In this document: positions 17,000 to 25,703 of the stretch, piece by piece
Layout of the letters: the number at the start of each line of letters is the position of its first letter
Position numbering within the stretch: the stretch's first letter is position 1
DNA from: AWTP1-9 sp035703165
GTDB lineage: Bacteria > Bacteroidota > Bacteroidia > Chitinophagales > Chitinophagaceae
Direction of reading: 5' to 3'
NCBI GenBank assembly: GCA_035703165.1
Contig: DASSYR010000061.1
Span: 1-64,000, forward strand
DNA: 64,000 nucleotides
Notes under the pieces: model-generated
Database searches by the model: none
What the model was told of the DNA's origin: nothing
The model's input: only the letters and a program-made list of their open reading frames with translations
Position numbers and translations under genes: made by a program

Positions 17000-18007
17000 A
17001 TGAATAAAAAAGTTTTAATTCAGATAGCAATCTGGATAGCCTTCTTCTTTTTCTGGTATCAGATAGTGTACGTTTATGTGGACAATATCGGGAACAGGCT
17101 GTTATTTACTTTTTTAGACGTATTTCTGATCATCGTTTTATTTTATTTTGTTTACTCATTTGCGGTTCCAAGGTTGCTTTTGAAAAAAAGAAGAGTTTCA
17201 TTTGCTATAACGCTTATAGCTGTTATAGCCTTAAGTAGCATTGCGCTGATATGGGTAATGAAAGCTATTCTTCAATTAGATATTTTTAGAATAGAGTTTC
17301 GCATGTCCTGGAATCTAACCAGCCTTTACAATAACCGGTTTGCCATCGCTTTATTTGGAGCAATAGCGGGTTTTGTCAGCAAACTATCTATGGAATGGAT
17401 GCAAGCAAAGAAAAGAATCCGCGAAGTTGAACTTGAAAAAACAAAAGCGGAACTGGAATATTTAAAAAACCAGGTCAATCCTCATTTTTTGTTTAATGTA
17501 CTAAATACAATTTATTTTCAACTTGATGAATCAACAGATGCAGCAAGAAACTCCTTACTCAAATTTTCTGATATACTTCGATACCAGCTTTATGATTGTA
17601 ATGATGATTATGTACCCGTAATCAACGAAATAAATTACTTAAATAATTACATAAAAATACAAAAACTCAGAAAGGAGAAAAATTACATTATTGACTTTGT
17701 GTTTGATAAAAATTGGAGCACTGAAAAAATCGCCCCCTTATTACTAATACCTTTCGTGGAAAATGCTTTTAAATATGTTTCGGATTCTCATACCCACGAA
17801 AACATTATAAAAATATCTGCACTGAAAAAAGGGAAAAGTTTTCATTTCTCCTGCATAAATACGTTTGATGAAACAAATTTAAAAGATACAGGATTGGGCA
17901 TTACAAATACAAAAAGGCGACTGGAACTAATTTATCCCGGAAGACATAATCTGCTAATTAATACGAGTCATCTTTTTTTTACAGTGCAATTAACAATTGA
18001 ATTATGA
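17000..18007 (+). CDS. LytS-type sensor histidine kinase (335 aa)
   Basis: Membrane histidine kinase of the His_kinase (PF06580) class. Four hydrophobic segments lie in the first 130 residues (about 8-24, 35-55, 68-90, 113-128), with no sizeable periplasmic domain. A short coiled coil (MQAKKRIREVELEKTKAELEY) then leads to the phosphoacceptor NPHFLFN, with His162. The ATPase part shows LLLIPFVENAFKY (N box) and DTGLGITNTKRRL (G box). The last codons overlap the response-regulator start as ATGA, so the two are translationally coupled. The signal it senses is not evident. Confidence 0.92.
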   Translation: MNKKVLIQIAIWIAFFFFWYQIVYVYVDNIGNRLLFTFLDVFLIIVLFYFVYSFAVPRLLLKKRRVSFAITLIAVIALSSIALIWVMKAILQLDIFRIEFRMSWNLTSLYNNRFAIALFGAIAGFVSKLSMEWMQAKKRIREVELEKTKAELEYLKNQVNPHFLFNVLNTIYFQLDESTDAARNSLLKFSDILRYQLYDCNDDYVPVINEINYLNNYIKIQKLRKEKNYIIDFVFDKNWSTEKIAPLLLIPFVENAFKYVSDSHTHENIIKISALKKGKSFHFSCINTFDETNLKDTGLGITNTKRRLELIYPGRHNLLINTSHLFFTVQLTIEL

Positions 18008-18702
18008 CAAAACTAAGGTGTTTGACTGTAGATGATGAGCCTATAGCAAGAAATGGCATCATAAATTTTATTCTTCGTACTCCATTTCTTGAAAACACGG
18101 CCTCTGCTCACAATGTAGCCGAAGCAATCAGTAAATTACAATCTCATAAAATTGACTTAATTCTGCTTGATATTGAAATGCCGGGTGCAAATGGTCTTTC
18201 TTTACTGAAAAGTAAAAATCCACTGCCTGATACCATTATTATTACAGCACATCCACAGTTTGCCGTAGAAGGATTTGAATTAAATGTTATTGACTATCTT
18301 TTAAAACCGGTTGGTTACGACCGTTTTATGAAAGCAGTAAATAAAGTAAGGAACAAACGTGCGATGTCTGACAAACCCGATGATCAGTACTTATTTGTTA
18401 AAACCGGCACTAGCTATGAGAAAATTCTTATTACGGATATTGACTATATAGAAGCGAAGGGAAATTACCTGAATATCCATACAGCTACAAAATCTATTCT
18501 TACTTACTTAAGTATGAAGAAGGTAGAAGAAATGCTTCCAAGGGATGTTTTTTTAAAAATACACAAATCTTATATAATTAATATTACAAAAGTTACCCGG
18601 ATTGAAAGCGCACAGTTGTGGCTTTACAAAAAAAGCATACCAATAAGTAGAACACTGAAAGAAAAAGTAAGAAGTATTTTATTAAAAAATAATAAGAGCT
18701 AA
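18004..18702 (+). CDS. LytTR-family response regulator (232 aa)
   Basis: Residues 1-120 form a receiver domain with acidic pocket Asp10-Asp11, phosphoacceptor Asp56 (LILLDIEMPG), a Thr in IIITAHP, and the conserved Lys in DYLLKPVGYD. The C-terminal about 100 residues are a LytTR DNA-binding domain (TDIDYIEAKGNYLNIHT, FLKIHKSYIIN, ISRTLKEKV). It is the partner of the overlapping LytS-type kinase, and would bind direct repeats upstream of target genes. Its target is not obvious in this window. Confidence 0.93.
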   Translation: MTKLRCLTVDDEPIARNGIINFILRTPFLENTASAHNVAEAISKLQSHKIDLILLDIEMPGANGLSLLKSKNPLPDTIIITAHPQFAVEGFELNVIDYLLKPVGYDRFMKAVNKVRNKRAMSDKPDDQYLFVKTGTSYEKILITDIDYIEAKGNYLNIHTATKSILTYLSMKKVEEMLPRDVFLKIHKSYIINITKVTRIESAQLWLYKKSIPISRTLKEKVRSILLKNNKS

Positions 18703-18774
18703 TACAGCTTTTAATAGTAAAAATGCTCCTTAAGTAACACCGCTCTGATTAAATAATTTCTCTACCCAGACAAA

Positions 18775-19845
18775 TTAGTACTGCCGCCCTAATTGCCTTA
18801 GGTATTTTACGTGAGATGCTACTGCATAACGAACTTTGGGATATTCAATGTAGTGAATGCCATATTCGCGGCAGGCTTTTTTTATTATTTGGCTGATAGC
18901 CGGGTAATGAATATGTGATATTTTAGGAAACAAATGATGTTCAATCTGGAAATTTAATCCCCCCACTAACCAGGTTACCATTTTATTTTTGGTAGCAAAA
19001 TTAGCAGTTGTCTTAATTTGATGAATAGCCCATTCGTCTTCGATTTTCCCGGTAACGGTATCCGGCACAGGAAAATGTGTGTGTTCTACGGTATGTGCTA
19101 ATTGAAAAACAATACTCAAAACAAATCCGGAAAATAATGCATATACCAAAAAGCCTATTATCCAACTGGAAAAGCCTACGGCATAAATAGGAAATACAAC
19201 AAATAAACCCATGTGAAATATTTTAAATGCCCAGAAAGAAATATGGTCTCTAAGCCTCATTTTTAATAAATGAAATGTACCTATTTTACCGGAAAAATAT
19301 TTTCTATAATCTAATACAAAAATCCAATAGATGTACAACAAAGAATAAGCAAACCAAAAATACAAATGCTGATATTTATGTAGTTTATAATGTTTTTGCG
19401 TTTCACACAGGCGTAAAAAGGGTTTTGCGTCTATGTCATCGTCTATTCCGTCAATATTAGTATAAGCATGGTGAATAACATTATGCTTAAACTTCCACAT
19501 AAAATTATTAGCTCCTAAAAAATTTAATGACAAACCAGCCAGTTGGTTTATCCATTTATATTTACTAAAACTACCGTGTGCACCATCGTGCATTACATTA
19601 AAACCAATAGCTGCGGTTAAACCGCCAAGCAAAATACATTCTATTACTGCAAGAAAAGTAAAAGGAGTAAAGAAAACAAGATGTATATAAACAAAAAGAA
19701 AACTTACAACGAGTATAATTGCTTTTGTAAATAACTTATAATTTCCTGTTTGGGGTTTTCCTACTTCTTTAAAATAATCCGTTATACGTTTTTTTAACTC
19801 ACTGTGAAACGAGTGTGAGGCATTGGAGAATTTAATTGTTGACAT
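18775..19845 (-). CDS. Membrane fatty-acid (acyl-CoA) desaturase (356 aa)
   Basis: Integral membrane diiron desaturase of the acyl-lipid / linoleoyl-CoA type. The three histidine boxes are His86-Asp-Gly-Ala-His90, His121-Asn-Val-Ile-His-His126 and a late QIEHHLFP, where a Gln replaces the first His of the third box, as in front-end desaturases. Hydrophobic segments surround these boxes (about 42-60, 63-82, 200-255). It introduces a cis double bond in membrane fatty acids and probably adjusts fluidity. No N-terminal cytochrome b5 domain is fused, so it needs an external electron donor. Regiospecificity cannot be read from sequence. Confidence 0.9.
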   Translation of the reverse strand: MSTIKFSNASHSFHSELKKRITDYFKEVGKPQTGNYKLFTKAIILVVSFLFVYIHLVFFTPFTFLAVIECILLGGLTAAIGFNVMHDGAHGSFSKYKWINQLAGLSLNFLGANNFMWKFKHNVIHHAYTNIDGIDDDIDAKPFLRLCETQKHYKLHKYQHLYFWFAYSLLYIYWIFVLDYRKYFSGKIGTFHLLKMRLRDHISFWAFKIFHMGLFVVFPIYAVGFSSWIIGFLVYALFSGFVLSIVFQLAHTVEHTHFPVPDTVTGKIEDEWAIHQIKTTANFATKNKMVTWLVGGLNFQIEHHLFPKISHIHYPAISQIIKKACREYGIHYIEYPKVRYAVASHVKYLRQLGRQY

Positions 19846-19947
19846 TCAATATGTATTAAAATAAAAACTTTTGTAAACTTACTGTATAATAACGTCTAAA
19901 TGGCCAAAAAGTTTTTACCGCTGGTGTAATAGTTTGGTTTTGTTGTT

Positions 19948-20679
19948 TTAAGTTTCTACCTGTATCAAAGAATCAAGGTTTCGAAGACCTATTTTTTTCT
20001 CTGAAGTAAAGCCCTCTGCAAATTTAACGCCTATTCGTTTGCCCAATACCCTTGCCCGGGCAATAACACTTTCATAAAATTCAGGTGAGGATATATAGGT
20101 TTGGGGGCCATCATCGTAAGAACTTTTAAATTGAGTTCCGTAAGCTTCTATGGCTTTCATCCGCTGTTCAAATACCTCTGTTATATCAATTATTAAATGG
20201 GGTTCAAAAAAGCGATCTTGTATATAATGTAAAAGGTAGTAAGGCCTCCATCTATCCTGGGGAACTCCGCTATCATCAAAGGTCTCAATTTTAGATAGCC
20301 CGGAAAGGAAACAGGCATCGGAAATTAATTTTCCGGCCCGGCCATGGTCGGGATGCCGGTCGTGCACAGCATTTCCAATTACTATATCTGGCTGGTATTT
20401 GCGTAATACTTTTATCAGTTGCAATTGATGCTCTTCATCGTTTTTAAAAAAGCCATCCCGCATTTTAAGGTTCTCCCGAATGTGTACTCCCATAATGGCT
20501 GCGGCGGCAGCGGATTCTTTGTACCGTGTTTCAACCGTTCCTCTTGTACCTAATTCGCCTTGTGTTAAATCTACAATACCTACTTTTTTACCTAACCTAA
20601 TCTCATTAATAATAGTACCTGAGCAACCTAATTCCACATCATCGGGATGAACTCCAATAGCTAATAGATCTAATTTCAT
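19948..20679 (-). CDS. bshB1: Bacillithiol biosynthesis deacetylase BshB1 (243 aa)
   Basis: LmbE-like zinc deacetylase that converts N-acetylglucosaminyl-malate to glucosaminyl-malate in bacillithiol synthesis. Zinc-binding features are HPDDVELGCSG at residues 12-22 and HDRHPDHGRAG around 108-118. The segment GELGTRGTVETRYKES is typical of BshB1 rather than of other LmbE proteins. Length matches the family. A TACCTTTG at 20699-20706 (reverse strand) is a likely -7 element, so it can be expressed independently of the upstream DUF4294 gene. Other bsh genes are not in this window. Confidence 0.9.
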   Translation of the reverse strand: MKLDLLAIGVHPDDVELGCSGTIINEIRLGKKVGIVDLTQGELGTRGTVETRYKESAAAAAIMGVHIRENLKMRDGFFKNDEEHQLQLIKVLRKYQPDIVIGNAVHDRHPDHGRAGKLISDACFLSGLSKIETFDDSGVPQDRWRPYYLLHYIQDRFFEPHLIIDITEVFEQRMKAIEAYGTQFKSSYDDGPQTYISSPEFYESVIARARVLGKRIGVKFAEGFTSEKKIGLRNLDSLIQVET

Positions 20680-20698
20680 TTTTTCAAAAAATTATCGG

Positions 20699-20706
20699 CA
20701 AAGGTA
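20699..20706 (-). promoter_or_regulatory. -7 element upstream of bshB1
   Basis: Reverse strand reads TACCTTTG, matching TAnnTTTG, 19 bp before the bshB1 ATG. No clear -33 TTTG is seen at the right distance. Confidence 0.5.
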
Positions 20707-20719
20707 ATTAAATGAACCA

Positions 20720-21385
20720 TTAGCGACCATAATAACCGTAATTACGATAATAATAACCATAAGAAGATGCTTCGAGTTCTTTTAAGACTATCGAAATCTG
20801 ACGGTCAAATTTGTCTTCCTCGGGGTTATAGTCTTGCTTTAAGCTGGTGCCGAAAAAAAATAAAATGCTTTGCCAAAAGCGGGCAGTAAGTCCCCCTTTA
20901 AGTTCTTTTATAATATGATAACAATCATTGTTGGTTTCCCGGTAAATCAATTTCATCAGCACTTTGCCCTGGTAAACTGATAAATCCTGTAATTTATCAG
21001 AAAATTCCTTTTTTAGTTCCTTCTCCCTGCTCTTAATATATAGCTTTTTATCCTTACGGCCTTCCATTCTCTGTAACTGTGCATTAATATCATTAAATAC
21101 TCTCCCGGCCGCAACGGCATAGGGATAGGTTACATAAACTGCATTTCGTAATCTCGTCCATTCTGCCGCTATTTTTTTCATTGTTTTTTCATCGCAATTA
21201 CACACAAAAACTTCCGGCAATTCCCGATAAGGGATAAATTCTCCATTGTAATTATAAACCGGAACAATGATTGTATCGTTGGGCCCATATTTACTCCTCC
21301 TTTGTACAGAAGTATCTTCCTGGGCCTGTGTTGTTTGGAAAGAAAATAAAAACAATAAAAAAAAATATATATATCGCAGGTACAT
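20720..21385 (-). CDS. Secreted DUF4294-family protein (221 aa)
   Basis: I chose the ATG at 21385, giving the signal peptide MYLRYIYFFLLFLFSFQTTQAQ. The longer frame upstream (to 21598) crosses the divergent promoter region and looks non-coding. The mature protein starts with an N-terminal beta region (NDTIIVPVYNYNGEFIPYRELPEVFV), then a Lys/Glu-rich helical stretch, then a conserved YQGKVLMKLIYRETN segment, and ends Tyr-rich (SYGYYYRNYGYYGR). This fits the DUF4294 family of Bacteroidota, of unknown function. It lies upstream of bshB1, which has its own likely promoter. Confidence 0.8.
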   Translation of the reverse strand: MYLRYIYFFLLFLFSFQTTQAQEDTSVQRRSKYGPNDTIIVPVYNYNGEFIPYRELPEVFVCNCDEKTMKKIAAEWTRLRNAVYVTYPYAVAAGRVFNDINAQLQRMEGRKDKKLYIKSREKELKKEFSDKLQDLSVYQGKVLMKLIYRETNNDCYHIIKELKGGLTARFWQSILFFFGTSLKQDYNPEEDKFDRQISIVLKELEASSYGYYYRNYGYYGR

Positions 21386-21634
21386 CACAAATAAAAATAG
21401 AAAATCTATTAAAAATAATGACAAAACAGTTGTTAAATTAGATGCATATACTATGCTTATTGCTTTAGATGTATTAAGAGCCGTTGGGTTTATTATATAA
21501 TTCTGGTAAACTTTACAAGTAAACAGCTGACTCAAAATCAGAGGAACAAAATAAGTAAAAAAATGCACTTTTTGGGGGGATTTTGCGTTTTTTTGCAACT
21601 TTTTGTTTTACATTCGGGTCACCAAATTCTAACG

Positions 21635-22387
21635 ATGCTTAAACAGGAGCGCCATGCATACATACTCCATCAGGTAAACCTGCACAATAAGGTATTATCT
21701 TCTACACTTAGTGATGAGATAAATGTTTCGGAAGATACTATTCGCCGGGATTTGCAAGAACTGGCTGATATAGGCAAACTAATTAAAGTACATGGCGGAG
21801 CTATTTCTCATTCTTTTTATGGCAATTCATTCGTTAGTCAGCCCAATGTATATTCATTAGCCAATAAAATCACGATAGCAAAAAAAGCGGTATCGGTAAT
21901 AAAGGATGGAATGTTTGTATTAACAGGTGGTGGTACTACCATTATCGAAATGGCCCGATTGCTGCCTGCTTCTCTAAAAGCAACATTTATTACTACCAGT
22001 ATTCAAGCTGCTTTGGAATACACTAACCATCCGAATATTGAAGTAATTATTGCCGGGGATAAGATTTCGAAAAGCTCAAAAATAACAGTTGGAGTTGAGT
22101 CCATTGAACGGCTAAAGAAAATAAAAGCTGATTTATGTATTATGGGTGTAAATGCCATTGATGTGCAATATGGCGTTTCGGATAATGATTGGGACGTGGT
22201 TCAAACAAAAAAAGCCATGATAGAATCTTCTCAAAAAGTAGTGTGTCTTACAATTGCAGAAAAGATAAATACAATCCAACCTATTCATGTGTGTGGAATA
22301 AACAAAATTAATATGTTGGTTACGGAGTTTCCTGCCAACGATCCCAAGTTAAGTGAATATGTTAATGCAGGTGTAGAAATAATGTAA
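21635..22387 (+). CDS. DeoR/GlpR-type transcriptional regulator (250 aa)
   Basis: The N-terminal helix-turn-helix is LKQERHAYILHQVNLHNKVL with recognition helix VSEDTIRRDLQELADIGKLIKVHGGA (written here in parts: VSEDTIRRDLQELAD and GKLIKVHGGA), the hallmark of the DeoR family. The remaining about 170 residues form the DeoR sugar-phosphate sensor fold (LTGGGTTIIEMARLLP, then FITTSIQAALEY). I chose the ATG at 21635; the longer start at 21563 would add a hydrophobic tail. It sits 75 bp upstream of the susC gene, in the same direction, and so may sense a sugar phosphate and control this uptake locus (inference). Confidence 0.88.
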   Translation: MLKQERHAYILHQVNLHNKVLSSTLSDEINVSEDTIRRDLQELADIGKLIKVHGGAISHSFYGNSFVSQPNVYSLANKITIAKKAVSVIKDGMFVLTGGGTTIIEMARLLPASLKATFITTSIQAALEYTNHPNIEVIIAGDKISKSSKITVGVESIERLKKIKADLCIMGVNAIDVQYGVSDNDWDVVQTKKAMIESSQKVVCLTIAEKINTIQPIHVCGINKINMLVTEFPANDPKLSEYVNAGVEIM

Positions 22388-22462
22388 AAGTATAAACTAT
22401 AATAATAAAAATTTAAAGATCAAGACAATTAGGCCAAAACTATAATTTTAAAAATCTACGTT

Positions 22463-25400
22463 ATGAGAAAAACATTTTTGTTTGTTTATCTTTTCCTTTT
22501 AAGTTTGTCTCCCCAGCTTTTAATGGCACAGGAGCAAACCGTAAGTGGAACAGTGAGTTCAGTTACGGATAATGCACCCCTGATTGGTGTAACAATACAG
22601 GTAAAAGGCACTAACATTACAACACAAACTAATACCAATGGTCAATTCTCCATTAAGGCGCAAACCGGACAAGTATTAGTATTTACCTATGTTGGATATA
22701 ACAAGAGGGAAATTACTATTAGAAACGCCGCACCATTAAATATTAAAATGGTTTTGGAAGACAATACCCTCTCCGAAGTTGTAGTTACTGCTCTGGATAT
22801 AAAGAAAGATCCTAAGGAGTTAGGATTTTCTGCTCCCAAAATATCCGGGACTGAGGTTGCAGGTACCCAAAGGGAGAATTTTCTTAACGGATTAGCAGGC
22901 CGTGTAGCAGGTGTAACCATTAATTCCACAGGTGGTCAGGCAGGATCCTCTGTTAGTATTGTTTTAAGAGGGTTTAACTCGCTCGCCTTAGATAACCAGC
23001 CTTTGTTTGTGGTAGATGGTATTATTCTTGATAACTCTACTTTTAATGAAACCAGCAACTCTGGTTCCAGTCTTGGTCTAGTAGAAAATTCAACCAGAAA
23101 TATTAACCAAACTTCTAATCGCAATAGCGATTATACAAACCGTATTGCTGATATCAACCCTAATGATATTGAAAGTATAACCATACTAAAAGGTCCTGAA
23201 GCAGCTGCTTTATATGGCAGCCAAGCAGGATCGGGTGCCATTATTATTACTACTAAAAAAGGTAAAAATGATGGAAAATTATCTGTGAATTATGATAATT
23301 CCTTCCGCATTTCAGAATTAAACAGATTCCCTGAATATTCTACAAATTGGAGTTCGGGCATAAGTAATGGAGTAGCCGCCAATGTATTCTCTCATTTTGG
23401 TCCGGCTTATGCAGCCAATGTTAAAAAATATGATAACATAAAAGAATTCTTCCAAACAGGCTTTTCTCAACAGCATAATCTCAGCGTTGAATTTGGCAAG
23501 AAAAATTATAGTTTTCGTTTTTCCGGATCTGCTTTTAACCAATCGGGAGTAATACCGGAAAATAAATACCAGAAATATTCATTTAGAATTAGTAACAATA
23601 CTAAATTGGGTAAATATGTTGATATTACCCCAGCAATAACTTATATACGTACAACTAATGATAAACCTAAAAGAGGTGGCGGTGGTTATTTACTTAACTT
23701 GTTAATTTGGCCGGCTAACAACGATGCAACAGATTACCTTGATGTAAGTGGAGGCAAAAAGCTTTTATATTCTCTTTCGCCAAACAGTGAAATTGATAAC
23801 CCCTTTTTTAGCGTTAAATTCAACAGAGGTTATGATGTATCTGATCGTTATATCGCCTCCTTTGGCATAAATATCAATCCTTTTTCATGGCTGACACTTT
23901 CCGGCCGCTTTGGTTATGATACGTATAAGGCTGACGGATGGTCGTTTTATCATCCACTCTCTTCTATCTTAACAAAAGGGACAGGAGGACAGCAGGATAA
24001 TTATTACAGCAATTACAAAGGATATAACCATACCTTATCTGCTACTGCAAAAAAATCAATTGGAAAGATAAACCTAAGATTATTGGGGGGTACCATGTGG
24101 CAAGATTACAGAAGAGAAGTATATTCAGTTTTCGGAACCAATTTTGTTGACTCTGTAAACTCAGCGGGCCAATTGGTAAAAAATAATGTTGTTATTGCAC
24201 CCGACCAAATTAATCAATGGATTGGAGACAGTAGCGCAACAAGGGTAAATACAAGACTTAGATTAAATAATGCAAGTAAAGAAAGAGGTTTAGCCAATTA
24301 TACCTTAAACAGGCAACTAGCTTTTTTTGGTGAATTTTCAGTAAACTATAATAGTCTTGTTTTTCTTACTTATTCTCATCGTTTTGAAAACTCTTCTATT
24401 TTTCCAAAAAACTTTAGAAATTATAATTACCCCGCCGGTAGCCTAAGTGCTATTGTAACGGATATTTTTCCATTTCTTAAAAATGGAGATATCCTGGATT
24501 ATATGAAAATAAGAGCTTCCTTAGCAAGTACGGCCCGAGTTAGTGCTCCTTATGCTAATCAATCCGTATTTAACTTAATAACAGTAAGTGGCGGAGGTTA
24601 TGCGTATGGCTTTAACAATAACAACTTTCTTCTGGAACCAGAAATTCAAAATACTTACGAGTTTGGTACCGAGTTGAAATTATTTAGAAACAAATTAGGT
24701 CTTGATATAACTTACTATAATACCCTTAATAAAAAACAAATAGTTGAAAACTTCAGATTGAGCTACGCAACTGGTTTTGTATTAAATACACTTAATGTAG
24801 GTAGCACACGCAACCGGGGTATAGAAATTACAGTTGAAGTAAGTCCCTTATCAAAAAAGGATTTCAATTGGTACACCCGTCTTAGCTTTAATAAAACCTG
24901 GAATAAGGTGATTTCATTACCTCCAAATGTTCCAGAGTTCTATATATCTGACACCTGGCTTTTTGGAAATGCCCGAGGTGGTTTAGTTACCGGTGGCCCT
25001 ACTACGGGTATTACATCTTTTGGATATCAGAGAAACAATAAGGGAGATATACTTATTGATCCTGCGAATGGACTACCCTTGGTAGATCAGGCATTTAAAA
25101 TTTACGGAGACAGAAATCCTGATTTTACTTTAGGTTGGCTAAATAACCTACGCTACAAAAACTGGAGCATTAGTTTTTTATGGGATTTGAAAATTGGAGG
25201 AGATATTTTTAACGCTACAGAAATGTATTTGACACAGCAAGGGCTTAGCAAAAGAACTGATGATAGATATACAGCAAGAATAATAAAAGGCGTACTCAAG
25301 GATGGTTTAGAAAATTCCGCTACACCAACGGTTAATACCATTTCTGTGATTCCAGCCTACAATTCAACGTACTATACAACAAGACTTCCTGAAGAAGAGT

Positions 25401-25672
25401 TTATTGAAAAAAATGTAAACTGGTTTCGTTTAAGAGACCTGACTATACGGTATAATTTCCCGACTAATAAAATTAAATCCCTGCCATACGTAAAATCTCT
25501 CGGATTCTTTTTTACAGCCAATGATCTTATTCTTTTTACCAATTATCTCGGCGCTGATCCGGCCATTAATGGTAATACTGCTGGTACCAGAGGGGTAGGC
25601 GGATGGGGATTTGATTATGGTAACATAGCCGCACCGGTAAATTTAAACTTTGGACTGAGAGCGGGATTTTAA
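22463..25672 (+). CDS. SusC/RagA-family TonB-dependent outer-membrane transporter (1069 aa)
   Basis: Large outer-membrane barrel that imports ligands captured by its SusD partner. The signal peptide ends near ...LLMAQ. Residues about 28-105 form a carboxypeptidase-regulatory-like domain (GTVSSVTDNAPLIGVTIQVKG shortened: GTVSS..APLIGVTIQVKG). A TonB-box-like segment (LSEVVVTALD) precedes the plug, with GLAGRVAGVTINSTGG and LFVVDGIILDN, then the barrel. ITILKGPEAAALYGSQAGSG is the typical plug end. The C-terminus NLNFGLRAGF is a barrel signal. The susD-like gene follows 31 bp downstream. The ligand is unknown, as no glycoside hydrolase is nearby. Confidence 0.95.
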   Translation: MRKTFLFVYLFLLSLSPQLLMAQEQTVSGTVSSVTDNAPLIGVTIQVKGTNITTQTNTNGQFSIKAQTGQVLVFTYVGYNKREITIRNAAPLNIKMVLEDNTLSEVVVTALDIKKDPKELGFSAPKISGTEVAGTQRENFLNGLAGRVAGVTINSTGGQAGSSVSIVLRGFNSLALDNQPLFVVDGIILDNSTFNETSNSGSSLGLVENSTRNINQTSNRNSDYTNRIADINPNDIESITILKGPEAAALYGSQAGSGAIIITTKKGKNDGKLSVNYDNSFRISELNRFPEYSTNWSSGISNGVAANVFSHFGPAYAANVKKYDNIKEFFQTGFSQQHNLSVEFGKKNYSFRFSGSAFNQSGVIPENKYQKYSFRISNNTKLGKYVDITPAITYIRTTNDKPKRGGGGYLLNLLIWPANNDATDYLDVSGGKKLLYSLSPNSEIDNPFFSVKFNRGYDVSDRYIASFGININPFSWLTLSGRFGYDTYKADGWSFYHPLSSILTKGTGGQQDNYYSNYKGYNHTLSATAKKSIGKINLRLLGGTMWQDYRREVYSVFGTNFVDSVNSAGQLVKNNVVIAPDQINQWIGDSSATRVNTRLRLNNASKERGLANYTLNRQLAFFGEFSVNYNSLVFLTYSHRFENSSIFPKNFRNYNYPAGSLSAIVTDIFPFLKNGDILDYMKIRASLASTARVSAPYANQSVFNLITVSGGGYAYGFNNNNFLLEPEIQNTYEFGTELKLFRNKLGLDITYYNTLNKKQIVENFRLSYATGFVLNTLNVGSTRNRGIEITVEVSPLSKKDFNWYTRLSFNKTWNKVISLPPNVPEFYISDTWLFGNARGGLVTGGPTTGITSFGYQRNNKGDILIDPANGLPLVDQAFKIYGDRNPDFTLGWLNNLRYKNWSISFLWDLKIGGDIFNATEMYLTQQGLSKRTDDRYTARIIKGVLKDGLENSATPTVNTISVIPAYNSTYYTTRLPEEEFIEKNVNWFRLRDLTIRYNFPTNKIKSLPYVKSLGFFFTANDLILFTNYLGADPAINGNTAGTRGVGGWGFDYGNIAAPVNLNFGLRAGF

Positions 25673-25703
25673 CAACAAGTAGATAAACTTAAAAATATTT
25701 AAA

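Noticed and set aside
21386..21598. N-terminal extension of the DUF4294 protein
   Set aside because: It lacks signal-peptide character and overlaps the divergent regulator's upstream region.
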